This document shows, in pieces, positions 31,823-45,100 of a DNA stretch of 64,000 nucleotides; position 1 is the stretch's first letter, and each line of letters begins with the position of its first letter. The translations under genes and the position numbers were made by a program. Source of the stretch: Macrostomum hystrix (Eukaryota > Platyhelminthes > Macrostomidae); NCBI GenBank assembly GCA_950097015.1, contig CATNEN010000011.1:1612001-1676000 (forward strand). Direction: 5' to 3'. The notes beneath the pieces were generated by a model, which did no database searches, was not told the DNA's origin, and saw only the letters and a list, made by a program, of their open reading frames with translations.

Positions 31823-34800
31823 GTTCGTGTGCTCTGACTCCCCTGATTTGGTTGTAGTACCATGTATATACTGATCCCTGGTCTCTGCCGTTTAGTTAAA
31901 AAATGTTTTCTTCTGCAGCTAGTGCAACAATGAGAGTACATTTCGACCACTGCTTTTAGAAAGTTTTCTTGTGACTTTGCCAACACTCCTCCGTGTAAAG
32001 GTCGGGGGTTCGATTCCCGACTTCACTGGAACAATTTGTGCCCATTGAAGGTGAGTGTGGCGTCCCCCCACCAGTCCATGGACTGAAAAGTTGTACGCAG
32101 CCTTCAGATGCGCCGCGCAATAGCTGCTGTCTGCTGCACATCTAACCCAGGTATAATGAGTTAATGAATGTGGCCTAGTCGCTGAATCGAGCTCAGGAAC
32201 CTCGGTTTGATAGGCAAGCCTTTGCTTTACTGAATAGTGGGGCAAAACCTTGCTTGTTCTACGTCAGAAATTCAAAGAACTACATTTGCATAAAATGATA
32301 TTTAATGGTATTTCTTTTTGCAATCCTAGCTATAACTCATAGGAGTTAAAAATTAGACATGTAAAAAATAAACAATCACTTTTAGTGGACGCAACAGCAA
32401 CGCCTACGCCGTACGTTTTAAATTTTTTATGAAAAGGGGAATTCTGCCAAGCAATTCCGGAAATTTCTAGTCGCGCAGAATTTATTAGCTACTAGATTGG
32501 ATTAGGCTAAGGCAAGCTTCCAATGCCGATTATCATTCCCCCCAGCGATACAAAATCATCTGCATTTATAAGGCCCGACCGCAGTATAAATAATATGAGA
32601 ATAACCAGTTTATTGTTATAAAAGATGAGACTGAGATTATTAAAAACATTTTCTAATTTTTTTCTAGCGTTTATTTTTACTACGTTACATTTATTCTATG
32701 AAATCGTTTTAAATTTCCGAGACAATTTTTTATTCATGTACTTTTTATCCTGGAAAAAACAGCAACGAAATAATTATAATTCTAATGGTATACTTATGAT
32801 TCGTTACTAATATTCGAATCGGTACCTTTAGTATATTTATAACGTTTTTTGCACTAGCATATTTGCGTATCGACACTTTTATTGGGTTCCTTACCTTTTT
32901 TTACAGTCGTTATTTTTTACTGTAGTTACTTTTGTCATACTCGTCACTTCAGTTACTTTTATTATATTCGTTAAATTCGATTTCGTAATATTCATTTCTG
33001 TCATCTATGCCAGTTTATTTATGTCAATTTTTATCACTATGAGGGGACAATGACCCGCCTATTTCGTTAATAGCAAATTACATCAATCTACAACGCAACT
33101 CCAAAAAAATTGCGCGCAGATAAAAATCTCAGGCACTGCGTCAGCCGTGCAGCTCGCCAAGGCCTTGGTGCTCAACCACTGCAGCCGGAAGTTTTCCAAA
33201 CTGACGCTTCGCATCGACGTGCCGCACAATGAGCACGGCCAGCTGATTGGACGCCACGGCGCACTGCAAAAGGAGATCAAGGCGCGGACCGGGACTGACA
33301 TCCACTTTCCGGATTCCAACAAGTCGGCGACGTCGGCTAGCGACGCGAATGCTGCCGCCAAGAGCAACCAGGTCTCCTTGAACGGCCTGGCCGGACCTCA
33401 GCCCACTGGCATGGAGGAGGCCAGGCGGATGATCAGATCCAAGCAGCCGCTGACTATGCTCATTCAGCTGCCAGCACCGGTCCCGGATCCGCCTAGTCAC
33501 GAGTTTGTCAGACAAATCTGCGAGGCCTGCAGAGTCTGCGTCACCAAGCAGCAGCAGCAGCAGCAGCCCTCGAACGGCTATCAACAGGTGGGACTGAGGG
33601 CACAGACGCACTGATTGGTAACAGCGGAACCCCGGTGTGCCATATTTCATCGACTTTCTCATCTTCAGGCAGGGTACACTCTCAGTTGGCCATCATGAGC
33701 GTAAACTGCGAGTAAAAGACCACGAGGGTATTCCAGATACCTCTATTTTCTTTGTTCTGTATCGCCTAAAATATTTGACCAATCGGCAAAAAAATTATAA
33801 AACACGGGCTTAAATTTTCCTCTCTATGCGATAAAACTACTTCCGGAATCACTTGTCAATAACGGTCTTCGACAAAAATCGCAGATCATCTCGACGATGC
33901 TGACGTCGGACAGCTTTGAAAGTTAGTTCGGCGTAAAGGGAGAAAAATGTAGATTTGGATGGTTGACTTTCACGAAAATCGGTGATTCGGTTTGGGAGCT
34001 ATCGTGTTTTAAATGCCCGGGGTTTTAAATTTCCCAGTGCTAAAAGTATTCTATAGTCTGTCTACTGTTAAGCCTTTTCTTCGCGACTTCGCGCCCAAAA
34101 ATAAATTCCCGAAAAAAAATCGTTCGTAAACAGCTTCTATTTTTTCCAGAGCGCCAGCAGCGGCGGCGGTTGGGCCGTCCGGGGACTCGCCGAGAACGCC
34201 GTGGGCATCGCTGTTGCAGTCGAGCGTCTGTCGATCTACGCGGCTCATCTGCTTCGCCTGGCTGGCTCACCGCAGCAGCAGCCTTTCCTAGTGACTCACC
34301 GCTTGGACTTTGAGCGTCGTCACGCCGCTGCGGTGCGAGAGCAGCTTCAACTCGAGCTGCTGCAGATCACCTCAACCGGAGAGTCGAACTTCTTCAAAGC
34401 GACGCTCAAGCAGTTCGGCGTCCAACAGTTCGACCTGACGGAGTCTGGCGCTGTCATGTCCGAAGCCGGGGGCTGTCGAGCGCTGCTCCGACTTCGAAGC
34501 TACCTGCTGACCTGCCTGCCCGCCTTCCTGTGCTTCGACATGCCGTGCAATGCGCTGGCGCCGGAGGACTCGCTGATCGATTCGCTGAAAGGTCGCAGAA
34601 TCGACGGCGTCACGTTGGACTTTAGTATTCGAGGGGGCGGCAGCGGTGGTGCCGGCACCAGGGCGGTCACGCTGCGCACCCACGAGGGCAATGTCCGTGC
34701 ACTGTACACCCTGATGAACAGGATCTTCGCGACTCCCATTCCTGATGTTCTGCCAGCCCTGGCTGTGTCGCCTCCGTTGACTCAGGCGTTGCTGATGACG

Positions 34801-35249
34801 CCGATTCTGCTAGCCAATTCGCAAGCGGCCTATGCTCAGGCTGCGTCAGCTCTTCTGCTGGCTCAGTCGCCGAACTTTGTGACGCATCCGCTGCTTCGGC
34901 CAGATTTGGATTTGCCGTCATCACCGCCGGCTCCGAGCCCGCAGAGTCCTTCAGTCCTTCCGTTGGTTCAGCAGCAGCAGCCGCCGCTGACGCCGCCGCA
35001 GCAGCAGCAACAGAGGCCGCTGAGCCACGACAGTCGAGCTCCGGGTTTCGAATATTCCGCGCTAAAAAAGCTGGCAGCCCAGCGCATAATTTCGCAGGGT
35101 CCAAGCGGTGATCGAGTGCCAAACAGCCACTGGTCCGGCCTGTACTTCAGCCGCTCTTGGGCGCCGAGCCTGACTGTAGGATCCGCGAACTCGGCTGATC
35201 CTAAGACTGCCGGTTCAGCGACGCCTGCAGCTATTCAAGCTCAACAGCA

Positions 35250-35293
<44 letters not shown>

Positions 35294-35610
35294 CGCCTTC
35301 ACCATTCGCTCAGAGCTGCTACTATCAGAAGCTCAGCAGCGCCGACATTCCGGACGGTCGCAACGACTGCGCAGCCGACGCTCTTGAATTCCAAGAAGAA
35401 GACGACGAGGGTGTCGAAGCTTTACTTCGCCTGCTAGCCCAGCACAATCTGGTTGACTGCGCCGAAGCCATGATCAGCCAGGAGATTGATCTGTGCGCCT
35501 TCCGGAAACTGTCCGACGAAGATCTTCGCAGTCTGGGATTCAACTATGCGACTAGGCAGAAGGTTCAGCAGTTGATTCACTCCATCGCCGCAAGTCCGCT
35601 GACCCCATGA
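31526..35610 (+). CDS. BICC1: Bicaudal-C homologue (KH and SAM RNA-binding protein), three exons
   Basis: This RNA-binding post-transcriptional regulator has exons 31526-31822, 33120-33587 and 34150-35610, all phase 0 joins, for 741 codons plus stop. Exon 1 holds the family signature LIEERFRVDRRKLESLL and IAWPSKLKIGAKSKRDPQ. Exon 2 holds a KH domain with a canonical GxxG loop (IGRHG) followed by TDIHFPDSN and KSNQVSLNG. Exon 3 holds degenerate KH-like segments (FLCFDM), Gln-rich and Pro/Ser-rich linkers with a tract of about 17 Gln, the conserved SHWSGLYFSRSWAP motif, and a SAM domain at about residues 675-737 (VEALLRLLAQHNLVD, EIDLCAFRKLSDEDLRSLGF). In flies and vertebrates the family recruits CCR4-NOT to mRNAs and the SAM domain polymerises. 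The protein is shorter than the fly or human ones. Confidence 0.95.
31993..32150 (+). mobile_element. SINE family 1 copy, in Bicaudal-C intron 1
   Basis: It has a truncated tRNA-like head (gtcgggggttcgattccc), a shortened body and the palindrome cagtccatggactg. It abuts an inverted fragment of SINE family 2. Confidence 0.8.
32159..32252 (-). mobile_element. SINE family 2 fragment
   Basis: The reverse complement (ttcctgagctcgattcagcg, then ggccacattcatt) matches the head of the copies at 35795 and 54640-54820, with divergence. Confidence 0.6.
32253..33119. other. AT-rich remainder of Bicaudal-C intron 1
   Basis: No gene or repeat was recognised. It ends in the acceptor attgcgcgcag before 33120. 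Confidence 0.55.
33120..33587 (+). CDS. BICC1: Bicaudal-C exon 2 (KH domain)
   Basis: The 156-codon exon starts IKISGTASAVQLAKALV, then LTLRIDVPHNEHGQLIGRHG with GxxG, IHFPDSNKS, and MLIQLPAPVPDPPSHEFV. A short Gln tract precedes the gtggga donor. Confidence 0.93.
34150..35610 (+). CDS. BICC1: Bicaudal-C exon 3 (KH-like, linker, SAM)
   Basis: The acceptor is ttttttccag. It encodes the GWAVRGLAENAVGIAVAVE helix and a segment aligning with the third KH of relatives but lacking GxxG. Low-complexity linkers, the WSGLYFSRSW motif and the SAM domain follow, with TGA at 35608-35610. Confidence 0.93.
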
Positions 35611-35794
35611 ATTGAATTGCCACCGCTTGGATGCAAGCTCGCTGCAAATACTGTAAATTGACCACCTCTTAATTAGTCAGTCATCGATGTGGAATAGTTA
35701 GGAATCAATATTTGTCGATTTATCGATCTTCTACGATCCAAGTGTTTCACATGCACACTTAAATGTTTGCTCAAACTATACCTGTAGCCAATTA

Positions 35795-35990
35795 GGAGGG
35801 TGAGTGGCAGAGGAGTCTAACGCGTTCGCCTCTCGCACCAAAGTCCAGGAGCTCGATTCCGCGGCAAGGCCACAGTCATATGGGGCGCAGCCGCGGAGAG
35901 AAGGCTTGGGGGCTTGTCGTGCAATTTACGACCTTTTAGGGCAAACCTCAAGGCACAGTGAGAATATACACTGCCTTACGATGAGAAAGT
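35795..35990 (+). mobile_element. SINE family 2 copy
   Basis: The tRNA-like head (gagtggcagaggagtctaac, later gctcgattccgcggcaaggc) is followed by ggggcgcagccgcggagaga and cgtgcaatttacgacctttt. It shares this body with the inverted copy at 54640-54820. Confidence 0.82.
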
Positions 35991-37980
35991 CAGGGCAGAT
36001 GTTCACACTTGTGTGAGCGTGTGCCTGCGTACAGTATCTGTGGGCGTGTGTGCTCAATGGGCAGAAATTGGCAGAATTGCTGGCTGCAGGTCTAGTGTCA
36101 CCAAATTGTCAGCTTTAGATTTTGTGCTCAAACTTTGCTTGGATCCAATTAATTTGAATTTAATTCAAAAAGCTGCCCGTGTTTTATTGAGACAGCAACC
36201 TTTGCTGAGATAGAGAGCCATTTTCTATTTCACCTATTTTTGTACTTTGCTTATTAATCTTCGCTTGCAAACTTCGCCCTCAGACATAAGCAAGAATGAC
36301 TTATAAAGTCTCTTCTATATCGCTTTATTGTTTTATCAATCCATAGAGTTGTCTATTCTTTATTCGCTTCACAGTTTAAAATTAATTAGTAAGACATTTA
36401 ATTATGCTAGAGAAGAATAATGGTTTAAATAAGTTCACAATGATTGAGAAATAGAGAATTTTATCAAATTTTATAAAGTTAAAGTTATTATTTACCGCTC
36501 AAATTGTTTATTTATAGCATGTTTTAACGCTAAACAAAATTGTAGTTTTTAATAAATAAATATTTTTTTAACTATTCGAATTGGAGCTATATAAAAAGTT
36601 TAGTATAATGCAAGTTTTAGATTAATTGTTGCAACAATTTTTTTAACATAATCAGTGCTATTTCAAACATCGGATCAAATAATGGAAAATGTGAAATATG
36701 GCCTGCTAATTTTATGAGTCATATTTGAGGGTAGACTATAACAAATATAGAAAGATTATTAATTTACCACAGTTTTATTTTACGCCGTTTTTCGCGCCCG
36801 GCCAACCGCTTGGCTTGAAATCGCCAGGTGCGCAGAAAAAAATAGGAAAATAGAAAGAAATATTAAATCTTCCGTAATTATTCTTATATTTATTTCTTTG
36901 AACTAGCCGATCTCGATTTCTCAGATTTCAATAATGATTTAAAGTAACGTAAAGCAGGCATACATAGTGCGTAGTTTCATGCTAGAGTTTTATAATAGTT
37001 TTCTAAAATCGCTCGACCTTTTCTTCTCAAAAACTCGTTGCTCCTAATGAAACAGTGAAATATGATTGCGACTCGCGCTACGGACCACATTAAACTGAAA
37101 TGAATTCTCAGTAAGATAAACAACTCTTGCTGGGTCATCCGTGTTTCACTAACATAGAACAATCAATATTTTAGTGGATTAGATTAGTAGCAGATTTTTT
37201 TCTTTGTTTTATATACGGAAAGAAAAAAACTTTTAATTGGCTGTTTTTCGTCTCTTTTATCAGGAATGGAACAATGGCTTGTTGACTTTAGTTGTGTGTG
37301 GGCGATTGTAAAACAATTAATTTTATTTCTTACAACGCAGTTACGCGTATGAATTGTATACCTGTAAAATATCAATTTATTGATGATTAATATAGAGTTC
37401 TGAGGGCCCTATTGTTTCTGTCAACTGTAACGCCGCTTTGTCCGTACAAAATATAATTTCGAACTACTCATATTCAGTAGTACAAAAATATTTTCTTGGA
37501 TTTAGTGTATTGATTTTAACGGACGGAGAAATAAAATAAATCAAAAGCGACACCCGTTTTTTTCCTTTTTTGGCAGTCAGAAAGAATTAATATTTTTAAT
37601 TATTGCAGTGAAAATACTCATAACTATGGGGAAAATTTACAGTAAAAGGAAACACTTTATTTTTAGCTCATAATTTACAAAAAGCGAAAGGCCCTGCTGA
37701 TGCTTACATCATCATTCTTTCTGGTCGCCATATTATTATATTTTATAGCAAAGAAAAGTGGATGAGTATTCGTTTCATTAGACGCGGAAGTATAGAAAAG
37801 CGCATGCATTCACAATAATGCATTTTATTAATGAGTTAATGGTCGCACTGTTACAAATAAGGTAAAGGCCATCTGTGGCAGTGAAGACTATCGTTTGATT
37901 ATCAGCCCAATCGAGAGAATTGTGTAGTACCGGAAAAAATCACACTAGGGAAGGGTGGTTATGTTATAGTTTTGGCTTTA
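35991..37980. other. AT-rich intergenic region, nothing supported
   Basis: The stretch lies downstream of Bicaudal-C and may include its poly(A) site. AATAAA-like words are frequent but not informative in such AT-rich DNA. Confidence 0.55.
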
Positions 37981-38206
37981 AAGATTATCACATGATGTTT
38001 ACAATTCGCGCCGGCCAGTGTGCTATTTTTAGCTCACAAGATTATCACGTGATGTTTACTATGCGCGCCGACCAGTGTGCTATTTTTAGCTCACAAGATT
38101 ATCACGTGATGTTTACTATGCGCGCCGGCCAGTGTGCTATTTTTAGCTCACAAGATTATCACGTGATGATTTCTATGCGCGCCGGCCAGTGTGCTATTTT
38201 TGGGTT
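37981..38206 (+). repeat. 57-bp tandem repeat with atcacgtgat palindrome
   Basis: About four units run aagattatcacgtgatgttt, then actatgcgcgccggccagtg, then tgctatttttagctcac. Each holds the palindrome atcacgtgat (one base changed in the first) and gcgcgccggc. The open frame across it reflects the 57-bp period. Confidence 0.92.
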
Positions 38207-38803
38207 CGACGGTGTACCCTCTCAAAGTAGTTGCAGCAAACGTAATTTTTTAATGTAAAAAAAGAAGCAGCGTCAATTAGGATGTGTACAAAGCAAAGCG
38301 TCTTTAGGGATGAGATGAGCCTGTCACTCATATTTGACAGGAAAATATGCGTTATTAAATCATTTTTCAAGTTTAACAAAACCAAGAAACAAGCAAGAAT
38401 AACAAATGGGGATAAAACGAAAGAAAAAAATAATGAATCCCTCCAGACTGTAGACAGACTTCGGAAGGCGCGAAGGACAATTCTATACCAGATTCTCTTC
38501 TGAGCAGGTAAAAGGACAAAGGAGACAGCACTGCCGTACAATTTACCAGTTGTAGCGACATTTTTTTATTTAAGCAATTTTTTTCGAACGAAAAAACGCT
38601 TGCGCGCAAAGCAAGTTATTCCATTATTAATTAGTTTATAATTTACATATAAAATAAGCTGTGCACAAAGGTTAAATGACAGGCTTTCCATCTGAAGTGA
38701 GCTATACGGAAGATTAATGATAAAAAAACACACAAAAGCTGCCATCTCTAGTCAATCGAGTAGACGAAATGTTTAAGTTTGACGCGTCGGCAGGCGGAAG
38801 GCG

Positions 38804-38961
38804 TCAATTATTCTCACCGTCGATTGTTTTCGCGTCGAAGCAGCTGACAAACATCAGGTGCGACTTGCAGGCGTGCACTCGTTTGCGCAGTATTGAAGTC
38901 TCCTTGCGGAGTGCTTCGAGAAATCCGGGCGATTCCGCGTCCATGCTCTCCGCCACGTGCA
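38804..38961 (-). CDS. KIF26: KIF26 terminal exon
   Basis: The minus-strand acceptor is cccgcag at 38962. With one base from the previous exon the frame reads LHVAESMDAESPGFLEALRK, then RVHACKSHLMFVSCFDAKT, ending ENN and TGA. This matches the FDL...LEAL...CK.HLM..TCFD end of vertebrate KIF26, which shows that the open stop just after SWNFDCEF in the previous exon is read-through into the intron. Confidence 0.88.
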
Positions 38962-41900
38962 CTGCGGGAATTTTAAAATTTAGCTTGGTATCAGTGAAAT
39001 GATGATTACACCTGCCCAATTGGCCCAGATGTGCAGCCGACAGCACAGCAAACACTGGTATACATTTTATAGCTTGTCGAACGAAATAAATGCGAACTAA
39101 GTGTCCTGCTCACATAGAATACAAAAGACACAGTCAGAAGAGTCGAGAATCGAACCCCCGACCTTCAAGTCGTGAGTCCGACGCTCTAACCACTAGGCTA
39201 CAACCCCCTGGCCTGCAACAACCCACAACCCAAGACAGAAACACCTGGATCAAGGATGCTACGGGTCACAGAAACACCTGGATCAAGGATGCTACGGGTC
39301 ACAGAAACACCTGGATCCAGGAAGCTACAGGTCACAGAAACACCTGGATCCAGGAAGCTACGGGTCACAGAAACACCTGGATCCAGGAAGCTACAGGTCA
39401 CAGAAACACCTGGATCCAGGAAGCTACGGGTCACAGAAACACCTGGATCAAGGATGCTACGGGTCACTGAAACACCTGGATCGAGGAAGCTACGGGTCAC
39501 AGAAACACCTGGATCTAGGAAGCTACGGGTCACAGAAACACCTGGATCGAGGAAGCTACAGGTCACAGAAACACCTGGATCGAGGAAGCTACGGGTCACA
39601 GAAACACCTGGATCGAGGAAGCTACAGGTCACAGAAACACCTGGATCGAGGAAGCTACAGGTCACAGAAACACCTGGATCAAGGATGCTACGGGTCACAG
39701 AAACACCTGGATCAAGGATGCTACGGGTCACAGAAACACCTGGATCCAGGAAGCTACGGGTCACAGAAACACCTGGATCTAGGATGCTACGGGTCACAGA
39801 AACACCTGGATCAAGGATGCTACGGGTCACAGAAACACCTGGATCCAGGAAGCTACAGGTCACAGAAACACCTGGATCCAGGAAGCTACGGGTCACAGAA
39901 ACACCTGGATCAAGGATGCTACGGGTCACAGAAACACCTGGATCCAGGAAGCTACAGGTCACAGAAACACCTGGATCCAGGAAGCTACGGGTCACAGAAA
40001 CACCTGGATCCAGGAAGCTACAGGTCACAGAAACACCTGGATCCAGGAAGCTACGGGTCACAGAAACACCTGGATCAAGGATGCTACGGGTCACTGAAAC
40101 ACCTGGATCGAGGAAGCTACGGGTCACAGAAACACCTGGATCTAGGAAGCTACGGGTCACAGAAACACCTGGATCCAGGAAGCTACAGGTCACAGAAACA
40201 CCTGGATCGAGGAAGCTACGGGTCACAGAAACACCTGGATCGAGGAAGCTACAGGTCACAGAAACACCTGGATCGAGGAAGCTACAGGTCACAGAAACAC
40301 CTGGATCAAGGATGCTACGGGTCACAGAAACACCTGGATCAAGGATGCTACGGGTCACAGAAACACCTGGATCCAGGAAGCTACGGGTCACAGAAACACC
40401 TGGATCTAGGATGCTACGGGTCACAGAAACACCTGGATCAAGGATGCTACGGGTCACTGAAACACCTGGATCAAGGAAGCTACGGCGTCACTGAAGCACC
40501 TGGATCGAGGAAGCTACGGGTCACAGAAACACCTGGATCGAGGAAGCTATGGGTCAGCAAATAATCAAAACTCACAATCGAAATTCCAACTCGCAGGGTC
40601 GGCCATCAGCAGTCCCTTGGCCTGCAGCATCTCCTTCTTTAACTGTTCCTGCTGACAGAGCAGCTCGTTAACCTTCTCGCATCTGATCTGCCATTCCATC
40701 TCTTCGCGCTCCTCGTCTAGAAGGCGTCGCTGCGTAGCGGCGTCCACTTTTGTCGAGTCACTGTCAGCGGCATCTTCGCCTTCTTCTTCGGCTGGTGGCG
40801 CGGAACGAGAACGGGAACGACTGCCGCCGCTCTTTCGGTGCTGATGATGAGTCGCTGCGAAATGAAGAGAAAATAAATATTAGATTTACAGAATCTCTCG
40901 CTAGTTTCTTTGGGTTAAAGCTTAGTCGGCAACTTACGCTTTCTCCTGGCTCCGGATCGGGCGACGCCAGCGAAAATTTGAGCCTTCGTCCCGGCAGCAG
41001 TCGGTCCGGACCTCTCGCTGGCCGTGTCGTGACAGCTGGAGGCCTCACTATCGCGCAGCATCGACTCGTAGCCAGACGAGGCGCCTCCGGTGACGCCGCC
41101 CCAGCGACGCCGTCCTGCCGCTCCGCAGTAGGCGCCCAACGGGTTGTAGGAGCAGTCGGAGCCGTGACCGGAGCTGCTGTGAACTGAAGCACGCGGCTGC
41201 GTCACAGTGTGGTATGGTGACGGAATCACCACGACAGGCGGAGAGGTGGCTGAGGCCGCTGCTGCTGCTGTTGCCCCGGCTGACGACCGATGACTGTCTC
41301 CATGACGCTTTCGCACAGACGTGCTTGATGTTAAGGCGGGAGAAGCGGTGGCCGTGGAAGCTCCTCGCGTCGTTGCCTGAAGTGTCGGCTGTGGCGGTGG
41401 CGACAGCTGCTGCTGTTGCGCGCTAGCAGACTTTGACGATCGCTTGCCAAACAAAGGACTGTTTAGGAAGCTGGCAAGCTTACTTGCCGCCTTCCGACCT
41501 GGTGTTGCACCTGACGCTTCTTTCGTCGTTAAAGTCGACGATGAACGCCCGCAAGATGTCGCATCCGCAACGATTGCCGATGCACCGAAATTGGTCTCTG
41601 TTGTCGAGGACAAAGAGCTGCTCGTTCGTCGATGACTCGGCGTTGGTGTCGAAGCAATCGAAGCTGCTGATGCTAAATGTTGGTGGTGGTAAAGTTGCTG
41701 CTGCGGTTGCAGGTGCTGAGCGTTTTGATGATGCCCGACCGAGCTGGACGCCAGCGAACATGAGGATAGCGGAGGCGACGCAACTGAAGATGTCGGATCT
41801 TGCGTCGTCACTGCTGGTGAAACAGCCGCCGCTGCCGCAGCCACCGCTCGGCAAAGATCATCTGGTTCAACGCCTTGCAGCCACTGGGCGACGCGAGCCA

Positions 41901-42092
41901 GCGATGGTGGCGGTACGGCAGGCTGTTGCTGCAAAGCGCGTTTGCTGGAGCGCAACCGATGGCGTGTTGCACTTGGTGATTGCTGCTGATGCTGCTGCTG
42001 CAGGACAGAGTGATGCGTCGGCGTAGTCTGTAGCGACGCGGGTCGATCGTTCAACAATAGGGTGTGCACTGGTGAACTGCAGGCACTCTGGC

Positions 42093-42132
<40 letters not shown>

Positions 42133-45100
42133 ATGATGAGGTGGCTGCTTCTGTCTACACTTCTTTCTGGATTTAGACTCTGCTTTGCCGCATTCCTCCT
42201 CGCATGCTGAGCAGTCGCCACAGGACTCGGAGCCGGACAGGCCAGAGTGCTTCTCAACCCAGTCGCGTACGAAAGGCTTCACTCGGCTGCCTGTCGAGGC
42301 TCCAGACGTGGCTGTCGGTGCTACTGGCACATCCGACGAGCTGCGAAGCCTTGGCAGCGACTGCAGGCCTAGCCTGTGATGGTGCGGCGGCAGCAGAGGT
42401 GAAGGCTGCTCCTGCTGATGCCGCTTAGCTGTCCTCTCGCCAGTGGACGAAGACGATGCCACCGCAGTCGGTGGAGGCGCCAGAGACGGGATCTCGATTC
42501 GCTCCAGGACGTCATTGTTCGATGACTCCTCTTCATCAGGATCAACCGCTGGGACAGATACCGGCGCCTGAAGTTGCTCTGTGGCGACAACGGAGCTTTC
42601 TTCGTCCTCCTCGCCATCCTGGCCGCTCTTGCCCGAAGTCTCTTCGGTCCTCTCGCTGATGTCGCTGAGCACGCGCTGATTGCCCCGCTCCAAGGTGCTG
42701 TAGGTGCTGGCCGAGCTCTCCGACTCGTACGGCTCCTCAGATTGCGTCTCGGCGTCTTTGCGCTGCGGCTGCACAGGAGGCGGCGGCGGCGGCGGAGCCG
42801 CAGGAAAGCACTGAGGCGCCTCAGTCTTGGGATGCCGTTCCTCAGTTGAAGGCGGCGACGCATTCGGCCCGTCAATCCAGCGCTCGTTGCACGCAACTGG
42901 CGGCGCCGCCTCCATTGCCGACTTGCTGATCGATGCTGACGGCGGAAGCGTTGCCACCGGCTGCGGAGACGGAATCGGTGTCTGCATCGCCTTTGGGCCG
43001 TCAATCCACTGCTCACGTTGCATAGACAGAGCTTCCACGGCCGTTATCTTGCCAACCAATCGACCTCCGAGGCTAGGCCTCGCCCTGGCGTTGGTGCGGG
43101 GAACACGCCTGCCACCGCTGCCACCCGTCTCGGTTCCCGTGTCGGAATCGTCGCCAGATGAAAGATGCGCCAGTCGCTTAGCAACCGCCGCAGCCGCCGA
43201 GCCTGGTGGATGCTCATTGTCAGTTAGATGACCGCCGGCGAATATCACGGTGTCGCAGCTCTGCTCGCTGCTCGAACTGTAGTCAATTTCGCCCAGCGAA
43301 TTCACAGCGTTCAGACGGTGAGCAGCTGAGGCCACCACAAGGCCCATCTGCGGCGGCCGCATCCGGCCGGCTCGCCTCACGCCGAAGCTGTCGCAGCTGG
43401 AGCTATCCGAACTGTTGCTGGCCAACTTTCCGCGCCTTCTGCGAAGTCTTTGAATTTTATTAGCCAGCTGGAGAATCTGAAGAGACTCCGTGCTGTGCTG
43501 CACGCCAGACGAGACCTGACAGATCATGCAGGCGCGACAGGTGAGAGAGCCAAGTGCCTCTCTGAGCAACTGGCTGAGTTTGGAGTCTCTGTGGGGTATG
43601 TGCCTCTGACCGTTCACGAGTGACATCAGGACGCTTCCGAGAGCGGCCAGACTCAGCGCAGGGTGGCCGGCGTCGCGGGACGTCCTACCGGAGCCGAGAT
43701 CGATCAGGTGCAAGCGCGACCGACCGCCAGCGACGCCCCTGCCGTGCCCGCTGCGCTCAACTCGATACTGGTACAGGTGCAGCGTGAACAACAGGTGCGA
43801 CATGCCGTCCTGCTGCTGCTGAGCAGTCTGCGATCTGGCGCACAATGCCGCGTCCAAATAGTGCGCCGCCTTCTCCGCTGTGGGCGCCCTCAGCTCCGAC
43901 TGATTCTCCAGTTGCGCACCCGAGATCGGGTCCTCGCGAAGGTAGACAGCAGCGGCTGCGCCAGCGTTGCCTCCGCCAGCCTCGGCGGCTAGAAGGTCGC
44001 GGAGATTCTCGTCGCGACCCTGGACCTCGACGGCGCTGACGCGGACTGAATAGCGAGCTGTGCTGCGATGCAGCCGCTGCTGCTCCTGGATCAGGTGGAA
44101 CAGCCAGGCGATGGCGCACGGAATGACGCCGAGAGTGCCCGGCGAGACGTCGCTGCCCAGCATTGTGTGCGTCTTACCTGCAGAGTGAAGCGTTTAAATT
44201 AAAATCAATGTCAAATGCGTGGCAGTCTACTTCCAGTAGGCTTTATGAAAACTGTTAATGCTTTGTATGAAAAAATGTTTCACAGCGTTGGTAACTGGGG
44301 AAGATTGTAGACCGAGCGGTCCGAAGTTTGAATCTCAGCCCAGGAGTTGATTAATTAACTACACCTCCCCCCCAGTCGGGCCAGATGTGCAGCCGACAGC
44401 ACAGCCGCAGCTATTGCGCGGCGCAACTGAAAGGCTGCGTACGACTGTTCAGTCCATGGACTGGGGGACGCCACAAACGACCCTCAATTACCCCAGCTGA
44501 TTAACAGCTGAGCTAACTAAAAGTGTTAATTGTGTCTTGATAAATAACACAAACTGTTCCAGTGGAGTCGGGATCGAACCTCCGACCTTCAAGTCGTGAA
44601 TGCGATGCTCTAAACACCTGGCTGCAACCCCCTCTGAATATATAAGCAATTTAGTCTAGTTTTCCTTCGTGTTCTACTCTACGAGCGTACATGGCAAATC
44701 CGCATAGTAAAAAAACGAGGGAAAATATTTTATTTTATAAGGCAACGCTCTACCGCAGTCTGCATTGTCTGAGGCTGCGGCAGTCAATAGCTTGGCGAAG
44801 ATGAAGCTTGTCCGCGCTTGTGTCGATAGGCCGGGTTTGAAAACAAAAACTAAAGGAAGCGGCACTTCCCTCACGAGTCTAGTTGTTCCAACCCCGACCC
44901 CCCAGCAAAACAATTTTATGGTCCGTTTCTCCTGCTCCTTCTAGTGGAGGGCTTCTATAGCTACCTATGCGATTTCAGACAGGGTAGTGGCTGCTTGTGT
45001 CTGTGTTTTCCCGATATCCCGAAAGCGCTAAGATCCCTTTGATGAATACCACACGGATATTCTGGTAGAGTTTAGTAGTGGAGGGACGCGGTAGGGATAG

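Noticed and set aside
39198-40494. Open frames of 412 and 419 codons on both strands
   Set aside because: Both lie in the 33-bp array; 33 is a multiple of three, so any stop-free unit gives endless frames. They sit in the last KIF26 intron.
40565-40575. KIF26 stop codon at 40565 as the gene end
   Set aside because: A gtgagt donor precedes it, and the exon at 38804-38961 joins in phase to give the conserved KIF26 C-terminus.
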